Assembly: GCA_038230415.1 (NCBI GenBank) | Contig: JBBRNH010000031.1 | Span: forward strand, 1 to 55,118 | Reading direction: 5' to 3' | DNA from: JBBRNH01 sp038230415 | GTDB lineage: Bacteria > Bacteroidota > Bacteroidia > Cytophagales > Spirosomataceae | DNA length: 55,118 nt | In this document: positions 28,542 through 35,923 of the stretch, in pieces | Layout: the number at the start of each line of letters is the position of its first letter | Position numbering within the stretch: the first letter of the stretch is position 1 | Translations under genes and position numbers: made by a program | Notes under the pieces: generated by a model | The model's database searches: none | What the model was told of the DNA's origin: nothing | The model's input: the letters and a program-made list of their open reading frames with translations, nothing else

Positions 28542-28973
28542 ATGGCAGCATCAGCGATTGCCGCGTATTTTACCGCCAACGGAATTCCCGAAGTGGAAAT
28601 CCAGTCATGTTTCTACGACCTGAATCGGTCGGTTGACGAGAAAGGCCGCCCCTCAGCCGTGACGCAGGGAGGCCGGATTACGGTTGAGATTGTCTCGGCC
28701 CAGGACGATGCGGCTTTGGCCGAATGGATGATTGACTCGTATAAAGAAGCCGACGGGAAACTGACCTTCATTGACGACAAGAAGGCGACCCTCAAAGAGG
28801 TGACCTTTGAGAAAGGCCGCTGCATCGGTTACGCCGAACGGTTTGATAAAACGCCCCAGCAACTCGCCGATGCCCGGCCTTCGATGACGCTGACGCTGAC
28901 GATCTCCGCCGAGAAAATCACCATCAACGGAGCCGGGCCGCACGATAATAACTGGGACGACAAACGCGCGTAG
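28542..28973 (+). CDS. tssD: T6SS tube protein TssD (Hcp), copy 4
   Basis: A 143-residue Hcp, near-identical to copy 3. The eight differences are conservative apart from K to N, S to E and V to R, clustered in the region around residues 29-42, with the others in the middle and at positions near 105-110. It ends the leftward plus-strand part of the cluster: the stop lies 3 bp before the arm of a 34-bp perfect inverted repeat, so transcription probably ends here. The 163-bp gap to copy 3 contains no gene. Confidence 0.85.
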   Translation: MAASAIAAYFTANGIPEVEIQSCFYDLNRSVDEKGRPSAVTQGGRITVEIVSAQDDAALAEWMIDSYKEADGKLTFIDDKKATLKEVTFEKGRCIGYAERFDKTPQQLADARPSMTLTLTISAEKITINGAGPHDNNWDDKRA

Positions 28974-28976
28974 AAA

Positions 28977-29062
28977 TCAGTGAAGAATGAAGAGTGATGA
29001 GTGAAGAATAAAATTGCACGTCTCGCGCTATTCTTCACTCATCACTCTTCATTCTTCACTGA
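28977..29062. terminator. 34-bp perfect inverted repeat between tssD4 and tssN
   Basis: Arms 28977-29010 and 29029-29062 are fully complementary over 34 bp with an 18-nt loop. The arms consist of GTGAAGAATGA-like units. The right arm overlaps the tssN stop codon. The same unit type recurs at 55058-55118. A bidirectional terminator is the simplest role. Confidence 0.85.
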
Positions 29063-29958
29063 TTTACCGGCAACCGGCGGGCAATGATACGGTTGCCGTC
29101 TTTGAGGTAATTTTCGGGCGAAGTCTTGTCGGGGTCAACAAATAGGTCGGCTTTCCACCAGGGCTTTTTGATGAAGAAATACCAGCGGTAGTACTGCTGC
29201 TGCTCGTCGCGCATTTCGATCACCCGGCCCGGCTCGTTTTGGTTGTGTTCGTCCATCGAGAACTGAAACCCATCGCCGACCATCATCCGGTTCGGTATTT
29301 TTGAGCGCAGGTCGTAGGAGTTTTTCTCTTTGTAGCGGATGTCGAGCGAGAAAATAACGAACATCGTTTGCTTGAACTCGCTTTCGGTGAGTTGGGGCAT
29401 CTGGAGCAGCGGATTATACTGCCAGAGTTTGTAGATTTTGGGCGGAATCAGGTCGAAGTTTTCGTAGGCCCAGTTTACCAAAAACGGCAGCGGAAACACC
29501 AGCACCGTGCTGACCAACGGACGGACGTTATTTTTGAGGTCCCACTCGGCCAGCGAGGTGATCCAGCGGGGCGAGAACGACAGCAGAAAAATGGCGATGC
29601 CGCCGATGATACCGATGAGCAGCGTCATGAGCATGGCCTGCAGGTAATCATACGGGGCAATCCATTTCATGAACGAGCGCATGGCACTCATATTCCAGAG
29701 ACCGAGCAGCAGCATCACGAACATGATAAGGGCGTAGTTCCAGAACGTGCCATTATCAACCGAAGACAGCGGGCCAGAACCGGCAATGAGCAGATGGCCC
29801 AGAAAGCCAACGCCGATGAAGACGAAAAAGACCACCAGGATGTACAAAAGCATGGTGCGAAACGCGGGGCGTTGGGTGAGCTGGCTCCGGGCCTGACTCA
29901 CCGAACCGCTGACCATTGAGCGGGCCTCGCCACCGAAATTGGGCATATATTGAGACAT
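29056..29958 (-). CDS. tssN: T6SS membrane protein TssN (subtype iii)
   Basis: A 300-residue inner-membrane protein that in Bacteroidota systems belongs to the replacement of the missing TssJLM complex. Four membrane segments are visible at about 36-59, 73-90, 107-128 and 148-164. A soluble C-terminal domain contains KLWQYNPLLQMPQLTE, DIRYKEKNSYDLRSK and YRWYFFIKKPWWKADLFVD, which fits the TssN C-terminal domain. It is encoded on the minus strand between plus-strand operons. The divergent partner is the PAAR effector gene, and site B lies between them. Confidence 0.8.
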   Translation of the reverse strand: MSQYMPNFGGEARSMVSGSVSQARSQLTQRPAFRTMLLYILVVFFVFIGVGFLGHLLIAGSGPLSSVDNGTFWNYALIMFVMLLLGLWNMSAMRSFMKWIAPYDYLQAMLMTLLIGIIGGIAIFLLSFSPRWITSLAEWDLKNNVRPLVSTVLVFPLPFLVNWAYENFDLIPPKIYKLWQYNPLLQMPQLTESEFKQTMFVIFSLDIRYKEKNSYDLRSKIPNRMMVGDGFQFSMDEHNQNEPGRVIEMRDEQQQYYRWYFFIKKPWWKADLFVDPDKTSPENYLKDGNRIIARRLPVNQ

Positions 29959-30018
29959 GGGGCGTGAAGGGGTTTAGTGAAATTGTTCGCGTCAAAAATA
30001 ACACGGTGCTTGGGGAAA

Positions 30019-30036
30019 CCAACTGCCGTTTACGAA
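30019..30036 (+). promoter_or_regulatory. Candidate T6SS regulatory site B
   Basis: Second copy of YCANCTRCCGTTTACGAA, located between tssN (minus, start 61 bp away) and the PAAR effector gene (plus, start 15 bp away). It matches site A except at two positions. See the site at 20261. Confidence 0.5.
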
Positions 30037-30050
30037 ATTAACCAACCGCA

Positions 30051-31004
30051 ATGGGACAACCAGCCGCCCGCGTGGGCGATTTGCACCTCTGCCCGATGGT
30101 CACGCCGGGCGTACCCCCGATTCCGCACGTGGGCGGGCCGATTTTGCCGCCCGGTGGCATCAACGTACTCATCGGCGGACTGCCAGCCGCTACCCTCGGC
30201 GGGATGTGTACCTGCGTTGGCCCGCCCGACGTGATTGTGCGCGGCTCGTTTACGGTGCTGATCGGTGGCCGCCCCGCAGCCCGCATGGGCGACAACACCG
30301 CGCACGGGGGTATGATTACCATCGGTTGCCCAACGGTGCTGATCGGTGATTTTGGCATGGGCGAGCCGGGGGTGATTACGCCGGAGATGCTGAACACGAT
30401 GTTTCTGGCCGCCCTTGCCATTGCCGGTGTGACCCAGGACACCAGCCGCCAGCAAGTGTTGGATGGTAAAGATGGCGGTGGGGGAGCCGCCAACACGGGC
30501 AATCCCTCTGCGCTGAAAGCCATTGCCGATGCTAAAGTTATGCTCAAGAAGAAACAGGATGAACTGGCCTTGTGGGATGATAAGGCTAAGGAAAATGTCA
30601 AAAAATGGATGGGCGACGACTCGGAGGCAACTCGAACCATGCTACAGGATCGGATAAAGAAAGAACAGGCGTTGCTGGACACAATGGATGAGAAAAACTT
30701 CAAGCCAGGAACCCAGAAAGCCCTCGGCAAAAAAAATAAAATCGAGGATATATACGCGTATGTAATCCCGAACGATACCACCCACACCGTGTATGTAGGC
30801 GGGCTGTTCGATGATCCGGATACGCCCGACACGGGTCAGGATTCCCGTGCGGGTACAGTCGTGCATGAGCTTTCCCACTTTGACGACGTGGGCGGCACAA
30901 AAGATGTGATCTACGGGGCAGATAACGCGAAAAACTTAGCGAAGAAAAAACCGGCTGGTGCTCAGAAAAATGCGGATAATTTTGAATATTACATGGAAAA
31001 TTAA
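30051..31004 (+). CDS. PAAR-domain effector with M35 metalloprotease toxin domain
   Basis: A 317-residue evolved PAAR protein. Residues 1-105 form the PAAR spike tip (opening GQPAARVGDLHLCPMVTPG and the repeated TVLIGGRPAARMGD), which caps VgrG. A linker (about 120-210) is helical and charged. The C-terminal domain is an aspzincin (M35) protease: His272-Glu273-Leu-Ser-His276 plus GTKDVIYG at 282-289, which supplies Asp285 as third zinc ligand and Tyr288. The usual NA-x-FEYY ending follows at 308-314. M35 enzymes are deuterolysin and peptidyl-Lys endopeptidases, so this is a proteolytic toxin. The adjacent lipoprotein is the presumptive immunity protein, which implies action in the periplasm. 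Confidence 0.88.
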   Translation: MGQPAARVGDLHLCPMVTPGVPPIPHVGGPILPPGGINVLIGGLPAATLGGMCTCVGPPDVIVRGSFTVLIGGRPAARMGDNTAHGGMITIGCPTVLIGDFGMGEPGVITPEMLNTMFLAALAIAGVTQDTSRQQVLDGKDGGGGAANTGNPSALKAIADAKVMLKKKQDELALWDDKAKENVKKWMGDDSEATRTMLQDRIKKEQALLDTMDEKNFKPGTQKALGKKNKIEDIYAYVIPNDTTHTVYVGGLFDDPDTPDTGQDSRAGTVVHELSHFDDVGGTKDVIYGADNAKNLAKKKPAGAQKNADNFEYYMEN

Positions 31005-31022
31005 AGTCACGCTGCAACCGAT

Positions 31023-31514
31023 ATGATCCCGGTAGAACTATTCGTGAAGCTGTTTTTAGCCCTTGCCCTGCTTAGTCAGACAACCTGTAACCCTTCCAAA
31101 AAAATCATGAGACAATTGGACATTCACCTCCGTATAAGTGAGTCCCAAAACGAACTGCACTGTACAATGCTGTTTAACAATACGGGTGATGAACCCATTT
31201 TCCTGAACAAAACGGATATCTGCTTTGAGCAGCAAGACCTCACCAGTGCGCTCTATAAAATCAGCGCAGACGGGCGTGAAATCCCCTACGCCGGTGTGAT
31301 GCTTAAACGGGGCAAGCCAACGGCAGATGATTTTCTGGTGCTTTCTCCGGGTGAGCGCGTTACGACTGTTGCCCGGTTAGACGACGTGTACGGCTTTCTC
31401 ACGGGCCGACACACCTATTCGATTCAGTACAGTGCCTATCATAGTTCGCCGGAGAAAGCTCCTCAACTGAATGAGTTCGAGTCGCCAATCATGTATTTTG
31501 ACTATACCCGGTAA
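31023..31514 (+). CDS. Immunity lipoprotein resembling an M35 propeptide
   Basis: A 163-residue predicted lipoprotein, starting 18 bp after the effector. The lipidated cysteine is Cys22 (LLSQTTC). Residues about 48-140 look like the beta-sandwich propeptide domain that precedes bacterial M35 proteases: FNNTGDEPIF, DGREIPYAGVMLKRGKPT, DDFLVLSPGERVTTVARLDD and YSIQYSAYH correspond block by block to that pattern as I recall it. I therefore infer that it inhibits the effector as a detached propeptide would. The position directly behind a PAAR-protease gene and the lipoprotein signal support immunity. I did not run a profile search; a different beta-sandwich is possible. Confidence 0.7.
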   Translation: MIPVELFVKLFLALALLSQTTCNPSKKIMRQLDIHLRISESQNELHCTMLFNNTGDEPIFLNKTDICFEQQDLTSALYKISADGREIPYAGVMLKRGKPTADDFLVLSPGERVTTVARLDDVYGFLTGRHTYSIQYSAYHSSPEKAPQLNEFESPIMYFDYTR

Positions 31515-31581
31515 CTGACTGACTAACGGCAGTTTGTTGAACTGATTTTTCTCACGCCCGAAACCAAAGCCCCTTACTACC

Positions 31582-31821
31582 ATGCTCACAGGCAAAAAAG
31601 TTAAACTAAGCACTACCCTGCGGATGAACCACCCCGCCGTTCGCATCGAAATCACCAATCAGGGCGCGGCCCCCAACGCTATTCCGGCTGGTACCGAAGG
31701 CACCGTTCTCATTAACTCAACATCAGAACTGTTGGTCGAATTTTATCAGACCGGGGCGGGTCACAGCGATCAGGTCTGGATAAAACGGGAGTTCTTCGGT
31801 CAGTTTTTAGATACGCTGTAA
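31582..31821 (+). CDS. Small unrecognised protein between immunity gene and tssE
   Basis: A 79-residue protein I do not recognise. It begins MLTGKKVKLSTTLRMNHPAV and is rich in beta-prone sequence (SH3-like in appearance: GTEGTVLINSTSELLVEFYQT and SDQVWIKREFFGQF). No signal peptide or membrane segment is seen. The spacing of 67 bp after the immunity gene and 18 bp before tssE makes it part of the operon. A second immunity protein, an adaptor or a T6SS accessory protein are all open. Confidence 0.55.
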   Translation: MLTGKKVKLSTTLRMNHPAVRIEITNQGAAPNAIPAGTEGTVLINSTSELLVEFYQTGAGHSDQVWIKREFFGQFLDTL

Positions 31822-31839
31822 TTATTCATACATTGCGGT

Positions 31840-32295
31840 ATGCCCGGCGACTATTTCAACCTGCCCTTCCGCCTTGACCTTATCACGAGGAGGCCCAACA
31901 ACAAACCCAGTCCCGCCGAGGTGCGCGAGATGACCTGTACGCTCGAAGAATCTATTCAGCACCATGTCTATCTCATCATCACCACGCGCTTCGGCGAAGC
32001 CCGCTACGACCCCGAATTTGGCAGCGCGATCTGGGAAGATGACTTCTCCGGCGGTAACGACTCGAACGATACCCGCTGGACCGACGAAATCCAGAACTCG
32101 ATCCGCGACGGGGTTAAGCTGTACGAAAAACGGCTCGAACGGGTTAATGTCGAAGCCGAAATCAACCGCGACGGCGGCACCGATGCCCATAAACGGCTGA
32201 TTATCATCGTCACCGGCGAAATCAGCCGCTCCAACCACCGTCCGTTTCGGTTTGAACGCCAAATTATGATTGCCCCATATGTAGCGAAAAAATAG
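31840..32295 (+). CDS. tssE: T6SS baseplate protein TssE (gp25-like)
   Basis: A 151-residue member of the GPW/gp25 baseplate family. The motif VREMTCTLEESIQHHVYLIITTRFGEARYDPEFGSAIWE (read in parts) fits the gp25 pattern, in which the helix and EPRF-like turn nucleate the sheath. Here the turn is ARYDPEFG. It precedes tssF and tssG as in other T6SS baseplate operons. The acidic insert around DDFSGGNDSND is unlike phage gp25 and typical of subtype iii. Confidence 0.85.
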   Translation: MPGDYFNLPFRLDLITRRPNNKPSPAEVREMTCTLEESIQHHVYLIITTRFGEARYDPEFGSAIWEDDFSGGNDSNDTRWTDEIQNSIRDGVKLYEKRLERVNVEAEINRDGGTDAHKRLIIIVTGEISRSNHRPFRFERQIMIAPYVAKK

Positions 32296-32297
32296 GG

Positions 32298-32424
32298 GCA
32301 AGTGGCAAGTGATTAGTGGTAACTGACGGCACGGGCCGCCCGGCACTTGCCACTAACCACTAACCACTTACCACTTACCACTAATCACTTACCACTTACC
32401 ACTTACCACTTACCACTTACCACT
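32298..32424. repeat. Hairpin and heptanucleotide tandem repeat before tssF
   Basis: A left arm at about 32298-32322 can pair with a right arm at about 32344-32375. From 32355 to 32424 the DNA is ten 7-bp units of TACCACT type (AACCACT and AATCACT variants at the start and at 32383-32389), ending 4 bp before the tssF ATG at 32429. The units thus occupy the ribosome-binding region. Confidence 0.85.
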
Positions 32425-32428
32425 AATA

Positions 32429-34330
32429 ATGGACGACCTGACAGCCCTTGACTTTTCGCGGGAAGAAATCCGCAAGCGCATGATGACCCACGCGGCTGCG
32501 CGGTGGCAGATGCGGGTGAAAGACGTGGAAGCCTCCGACCCGCTCGTGAATTATATTCTGGAAGCCTGCGCCTTCGAGTTTGAAAACACGGCCAAAAACA
32601 TCGAAGCCACCCGGCAGCGCATCATTGACCGGCTGGCCTCGGTGCTTTGCCCCGACGTGATTGACCTGCCGTACCCCGCCCACGGCGTGTTTCACCTCCG
32701 GCCCGAAGACGCTACGCTCGACCTGCCGCAGGCCGCCCAGTTTTTTCACCGCCAGGCCAGCCGCGCCACCGATGAACGGACGGTTGACCTGTTTTTTTCG
32801 CCCGTCACCCGCAGCCACGTTGCCAACGCCGACATCCAGTATATCCTCAGTGAACAGGGCCTGTTTAAAATCGCCGGGCGCGACCGGCTGTTAGTCGAGC
32901 GGCAAACCCGCCCCACCGGATTCACGGATTATCAGTCGGTTTGGCTCGGTATCGACCTCGATTCGCGGGTGCCATCGCTCGAATACCTGTCGCTGTATGT
33001 CGACTGGGAAAACGAATCCGAAAAAAACAAAGCCGCTTACTGCCGCAAAATTCAGGACCCCAACCAGACCGGCTGGTTTCTGAACGGCGAAGCCCTGCCC
33101 GTTACGCCCGGCTTTCAGACCGCCCGCCCCGCCGAACAGCGATTAGAGACGGAGTTAGACACCCTGAATCAGTTGGAGCAGGAAATCAAGGGGTTATACG
33201 ACCGTAATTTTGTGACCCTCGGCGCGGTGCCGCCCCGCGACCGGCTGGACTACGACCCGCGCCAGTGTCCGGCAGCGTTCGTCTTCCCTGACCAGCAGAT
33301 ACAGCGGCTCTTTCCCAAACCGTTGGTCTGGCTCGAACTGCGGCTGGGGCGAGATTTTCCGCCGGCGGCCATCAGCAAGATCGAACTCCGGCTCAACTGC
33401 GTACCCGTCATGAACCGGCGGCTCAACGAGACCATCCAGCGGCTCCAACAGTCGCTGAACGTGTTCGCCCTGCAATCGGTGGAGGAATTTCTGCTCATCC
33501 GGCGCGTATTCGATGCCGAAAGCAACGACCTCTACCGCTCGTCTCCGCTCCGCAACGTGGAAGAACTCACCGAAAACTCGTTTATGTGGCGACCGCACGG
33601 CGTGGGCCGCTTCGATCAGCGCAACGCCCGCGAGATTCTGCATTACGTGAAACAGATGCTCTTGGAAGAAACCAAAGCCTTTTCGGGCTTAGGGTCGGGC
33701 GTGTTTTCGCAGACCGTCGAGACGCTGACCCGGTCGGTGGAAGACCTCAACCAACGCTTGCAGGAAAACGTGGGCGATGGTTTTTCGGTCGGCCATCCCT
33801 ACATTTTCATCAAGCCCCGGCAGCGCAACACCAACATTCACATCGAGTTCTGGAGTACCAACGGCGTGGCTGCCAACAACATAGCCGCCGGCACCCGGCT
33901 CATGCCCTACGGGGGCCGCTATTTTATGCGCGACGAAAAAGAAGACCTCTTTCTGGTGACGACAACGGCGGGCGGACGCGACAAACCCACCATCTCGGCC
34001 AAAGAATACCAGTTGCGCCAAACCCTGCTGACCCGGCAGCGGCTCGTGACCATGCGTGACATCGAGGCCGAATGTCAGGCGTATTTTTATGACCGTATCG
34101 GGGGCGTTGCCGTTGATGTGACCGTCGAAAAAGCCTTCGCCGAAGGGCTAATCGAAGGCGCGGGCTACGTCCGGTGCTTGGACGTGAAAATAAAACCGCA
34201 GAACCGCACCGAACTCAAAGAAAGCGAGTGGGAAGCCGAGTGCGAACGCTGCCGCCAGCACCTGGCCGAGCGGTCGGCCATGAACCTGCCCTACCGGGTG
34301 CGGCTTAACACGACCAGCCCAAAAGCATGA
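32429..34330 (+). CDS. tssF: T6SS baseplate protein TssF
   Basis: A 633-residue TssF, the wedge protein of the T6SS baseplate. It starts with FSREEIRKRMMTHAAARWQ, and the C-terminal part has VGHPYIFIKPRQRNTNIHIEFWSTNG and RYFMRDEKEDLFLVTTTAGG. The arrangement TssE-TssF-TssG is conserved. The stop overlaps the tssG start by 4 bp (ATGA), so the two are translated together, as expected for subunits of one wedge (TssF2-TssG). The start codon directly follows the heptamer tract, so its translation level may depend on tract length. Confidence 0.88.
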   Translation: MDDLTALDFSREEIRKRMMTHAAARWQMRVKDVEASDPLVNYILEACAFEFENTAKNIEATRQRIIDRLASVLCPDVIDLPYPAHGVFHLRPEDATLDLPQAAQFFHRQASRATDERTVDLFFSPVTRSHVANADIQYILSEQGLFKIAGRDRLLVERQTRPTGFTDYQSVWLGIDLDSRVPSLEYLSLYVDWENESEKNKAAYCRKIQDPNQTGWFLNGEALPVTPGFQTARPAEQRLETELDTLNQLEQEIKGLYDRNFVTLGAVPPRDRLDYDPRQCPAAFVFPDQQIQRLFPKPLVWLELRLGRDFPPAAISKIELRLNCVPVMNRRLNETIQRLQQSLNVFALQSVEEFLLIRRVFDAESNDLYRSSPLRNVEELTENSFMWRPHGVGRFDQRNAREILHYVKQMLLEETKAFSGLGSGVFSQTVETLTRSVEDLNQRLQENVGDGFSVGHPYIFIKPRQRNTNIHIEFWSTNGVAANNIAAGTRLMPYGGRYFMRDEKEDLFLVTTTAGGRDKPTISAKEYQLRQTLLTRQRLVTMRDIEAECQAYFYDRIGGVAVDVTVEKAFAEGLIEGAGYVRCLDVKIKPQNRTELKESEWEAECERCRQHLAERSAMNLPYRVRLNTTSPKA

Positions 34331-35850
34331 CCTTCGCCGAGTTTGTTGCCGCCCGCAGAGACCGGTCCGATGAGGTCAGACCCGACGACATCAAGGCACT
34401 CAAAGGCTACATCACCGACCTGAAAACGCTGGACGAACCGAGCCGCCTGGAAACCTTCAGGCAGTATGCCGCAGCCATTCAAACCCTCGACAGTGACCAG
34501 AAAGCCCGGAGACGAAAGCAAATAGAGCGGTACAGTGCCGACCTGAACGGCTTAAAAGACCAGAAAGGGCCGGGCCGGGCCGCCGTTTTTACCCGCTACG
34601 CGGCTGAAATCGAGACCCTTACCGGCGAAGCAGACAACCCGAAGCGGGTTGAAGTAGAGCGGTATGTTACGTTCCTGAAAAACGTAGAAGACCGCAACCG
34701 GCTTGACCTAATCAAGCAGTATGCCACCGAACTCAAGAACATTGACCGCGAACCGGCACTGTGGTTAAAAGTCCTGAGCCAGTTCACGCCCGACGCGCTG
34801 AAAGCCCTCGGCGGGGGTATCTGGCCCGACGTGCGGCTGCAGATGATGATGGCCGAAATCAACAGTCTCGGTCAGGATATTCGGACGGAGGTCATGCTGG
34901 CCGAACTGTATCAGGCTGGCCTTGACCCCCGCACCGACATTATGATTCACCCGGCGGGGCTGTTTGCCCGCAGCTACCGGCGCGACATTGGCCGGGTGGC
35001 CGTTGGCTATCCTAACAGTCTGGAACCCGAAGCCATCCGGGATGCCAACTGGGATGCGTATCTGCTCGACGACGACGAGCCACCCACGTTTCTGAATCTT
35101 GAAGTTCACCGCGACGGGCTGTATGACTACCTGCCCGAAGGCATTTTTCACCAGGCCACCACGCAGGGCCGCAATCAGGACGAAAAATTTGAGGAGATTG
35201 ACGAGCAGGCCCGGCGCGTAGCAGCCGCCCGGCGGTTTTTTCAGCCCATCGAACAGGAGTTTTTCATGGAAGGCCTGCTGCTGGAACTCGAAGAACGGAA
35301 ATACATGATCTCGGAAGAAACCCTGCTCCGCGACCGCGATCAGGGCGAGGTGCTGCGGTCGTTCTGGGGGCTGCCCGCCAACCTGCTCGACGTGCGGCAG
35401 GTGAACAACCTGCTGTTTTTGCTGCCCATTGCCCACCGCATCAGCACCCACCGCGAACTCGTCAGGCAGGTGTTTGACCTGATCCTCGGCGTTCCGGTCG
35501 AGATACGAAGCATCCCACCGCTGCGGTTTCAGATCGAACTCGAACCCGGCGACGTGTCGGCTCCCGATGAACTCTGCCGGGCCGAATTAGGCAGTTTTTC
35601 GCTCGGCGGGGAGTATCAGGACACCATGCCCGGCACCGAACTCCGCATTGGCCCGCTCGCCACCGACCAACTGATTGATTTTATCGGCAATGGCCGGAGC
35701 CGCGCCATTTTGAATCTGCTGATTGGCTATTTTCTGCCCGCCGAAACCGACGTGACCGACCACCTCGAAGCCGATGCCGAAAACCAGTTTCTGACCCTCT
35801 CTACCGACGAAACGCCCAGCGGTGTGCTGGGCGTGGCATCGTATATTTAG
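34327..35850 (+). CDS. tssG: T6SS baseplate protein TssG with repeat-containing N-terminal extension
   Basis: A 507-residue TssG, much longer than typical TssG (about 300-340). The TssG core starts near residue 170: RTEVMLAELYQAGLDPRTDIMI and HPAGLFARSYRRDIGRVAVGY are subtype iii signatures, and the C-terminal part LNLLIGYFLPAETDVTDHLE is also TssG-like. Ahead of the core lies a helical extension with six repeats, starting at Tyr28, Tyr47, Tyr69, Tyr91, Tyr113 and Tyr132 (spacings 19, 22, 22, 22 and 19), each Y-x3-[IL]-x2-[LVI] followed by charged residues. The start overlaps the tssF stop. The extension has no recognised family. Confidence 0.85.
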   Translation: MTFAEFVAARRDRSDEVRPDDIKALKGYITDLKTLDEPSRLETFRQYAAAIQTLDSDQKARRRKQIERYSADLNGLKDQKGPGRAAVFTRYAAEIETLTGEADNPKRVEVERYVTFLKNVEDRNRLDLIKQYATELKNIDREPALWLKVLSQFTPDALKALGGGIWPDVRLQMMMAEINSLGQDIRTEVMLAELYQAGLDPRTDIMIHPAGLFARSYRRDIGRVAVGYPNSLEPEAIRDANWDAYLLDDDEPPTFLNLEVHRDGLYDYLPEGIFHQATTQGRNQDEKFEEIDEQARRVAAARRFFQPIEQEFFMEGLLLELEERKYMISEETLLRDRDQGEVLRSFWGLPANLLDVRQVNNLLFLLPIAHRISTHRELVRQVFDLILGVPVEIRSIPPLRFQIELEPGDVSAPDELCRAELGSFSLGGEYQDTMPGTELRIGPLATDQLIDFIGNGRSRAILNLLIGYFLPAETDVTDHLEADAENQFLTLSTDETPSGVLGVASYI

Positions 35851-35912
35851 TGGCAAGTGGTTAGTGGCAAGTGATTAGTCCTGCCGGGCGAAGCCACTAA
35901 CCACTTGCCACT
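35849..35912. terminator. Bidirectional hairpin between tssG and tssO
   Basis: Arms 35849-35868 and 35893-35912 are perfectly complementary over 20 bp and consist of TGGCAAG/TGGTTAG-like units, the same type as the repeat before tssF. A T-run follows. It lies between convergent tssG and tssO and includes the last bases of the tssG stop codon. Confidence 0.8.
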
Positions 35913-35923
35913 TGCCACTTTTT

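Noticed and set aside
32355..32424. Possible CRISPR or origin iterons
   Set aside because: The units are 7 bp and contiguous, with no replication gene nearby. It is a simple tandem repeat.
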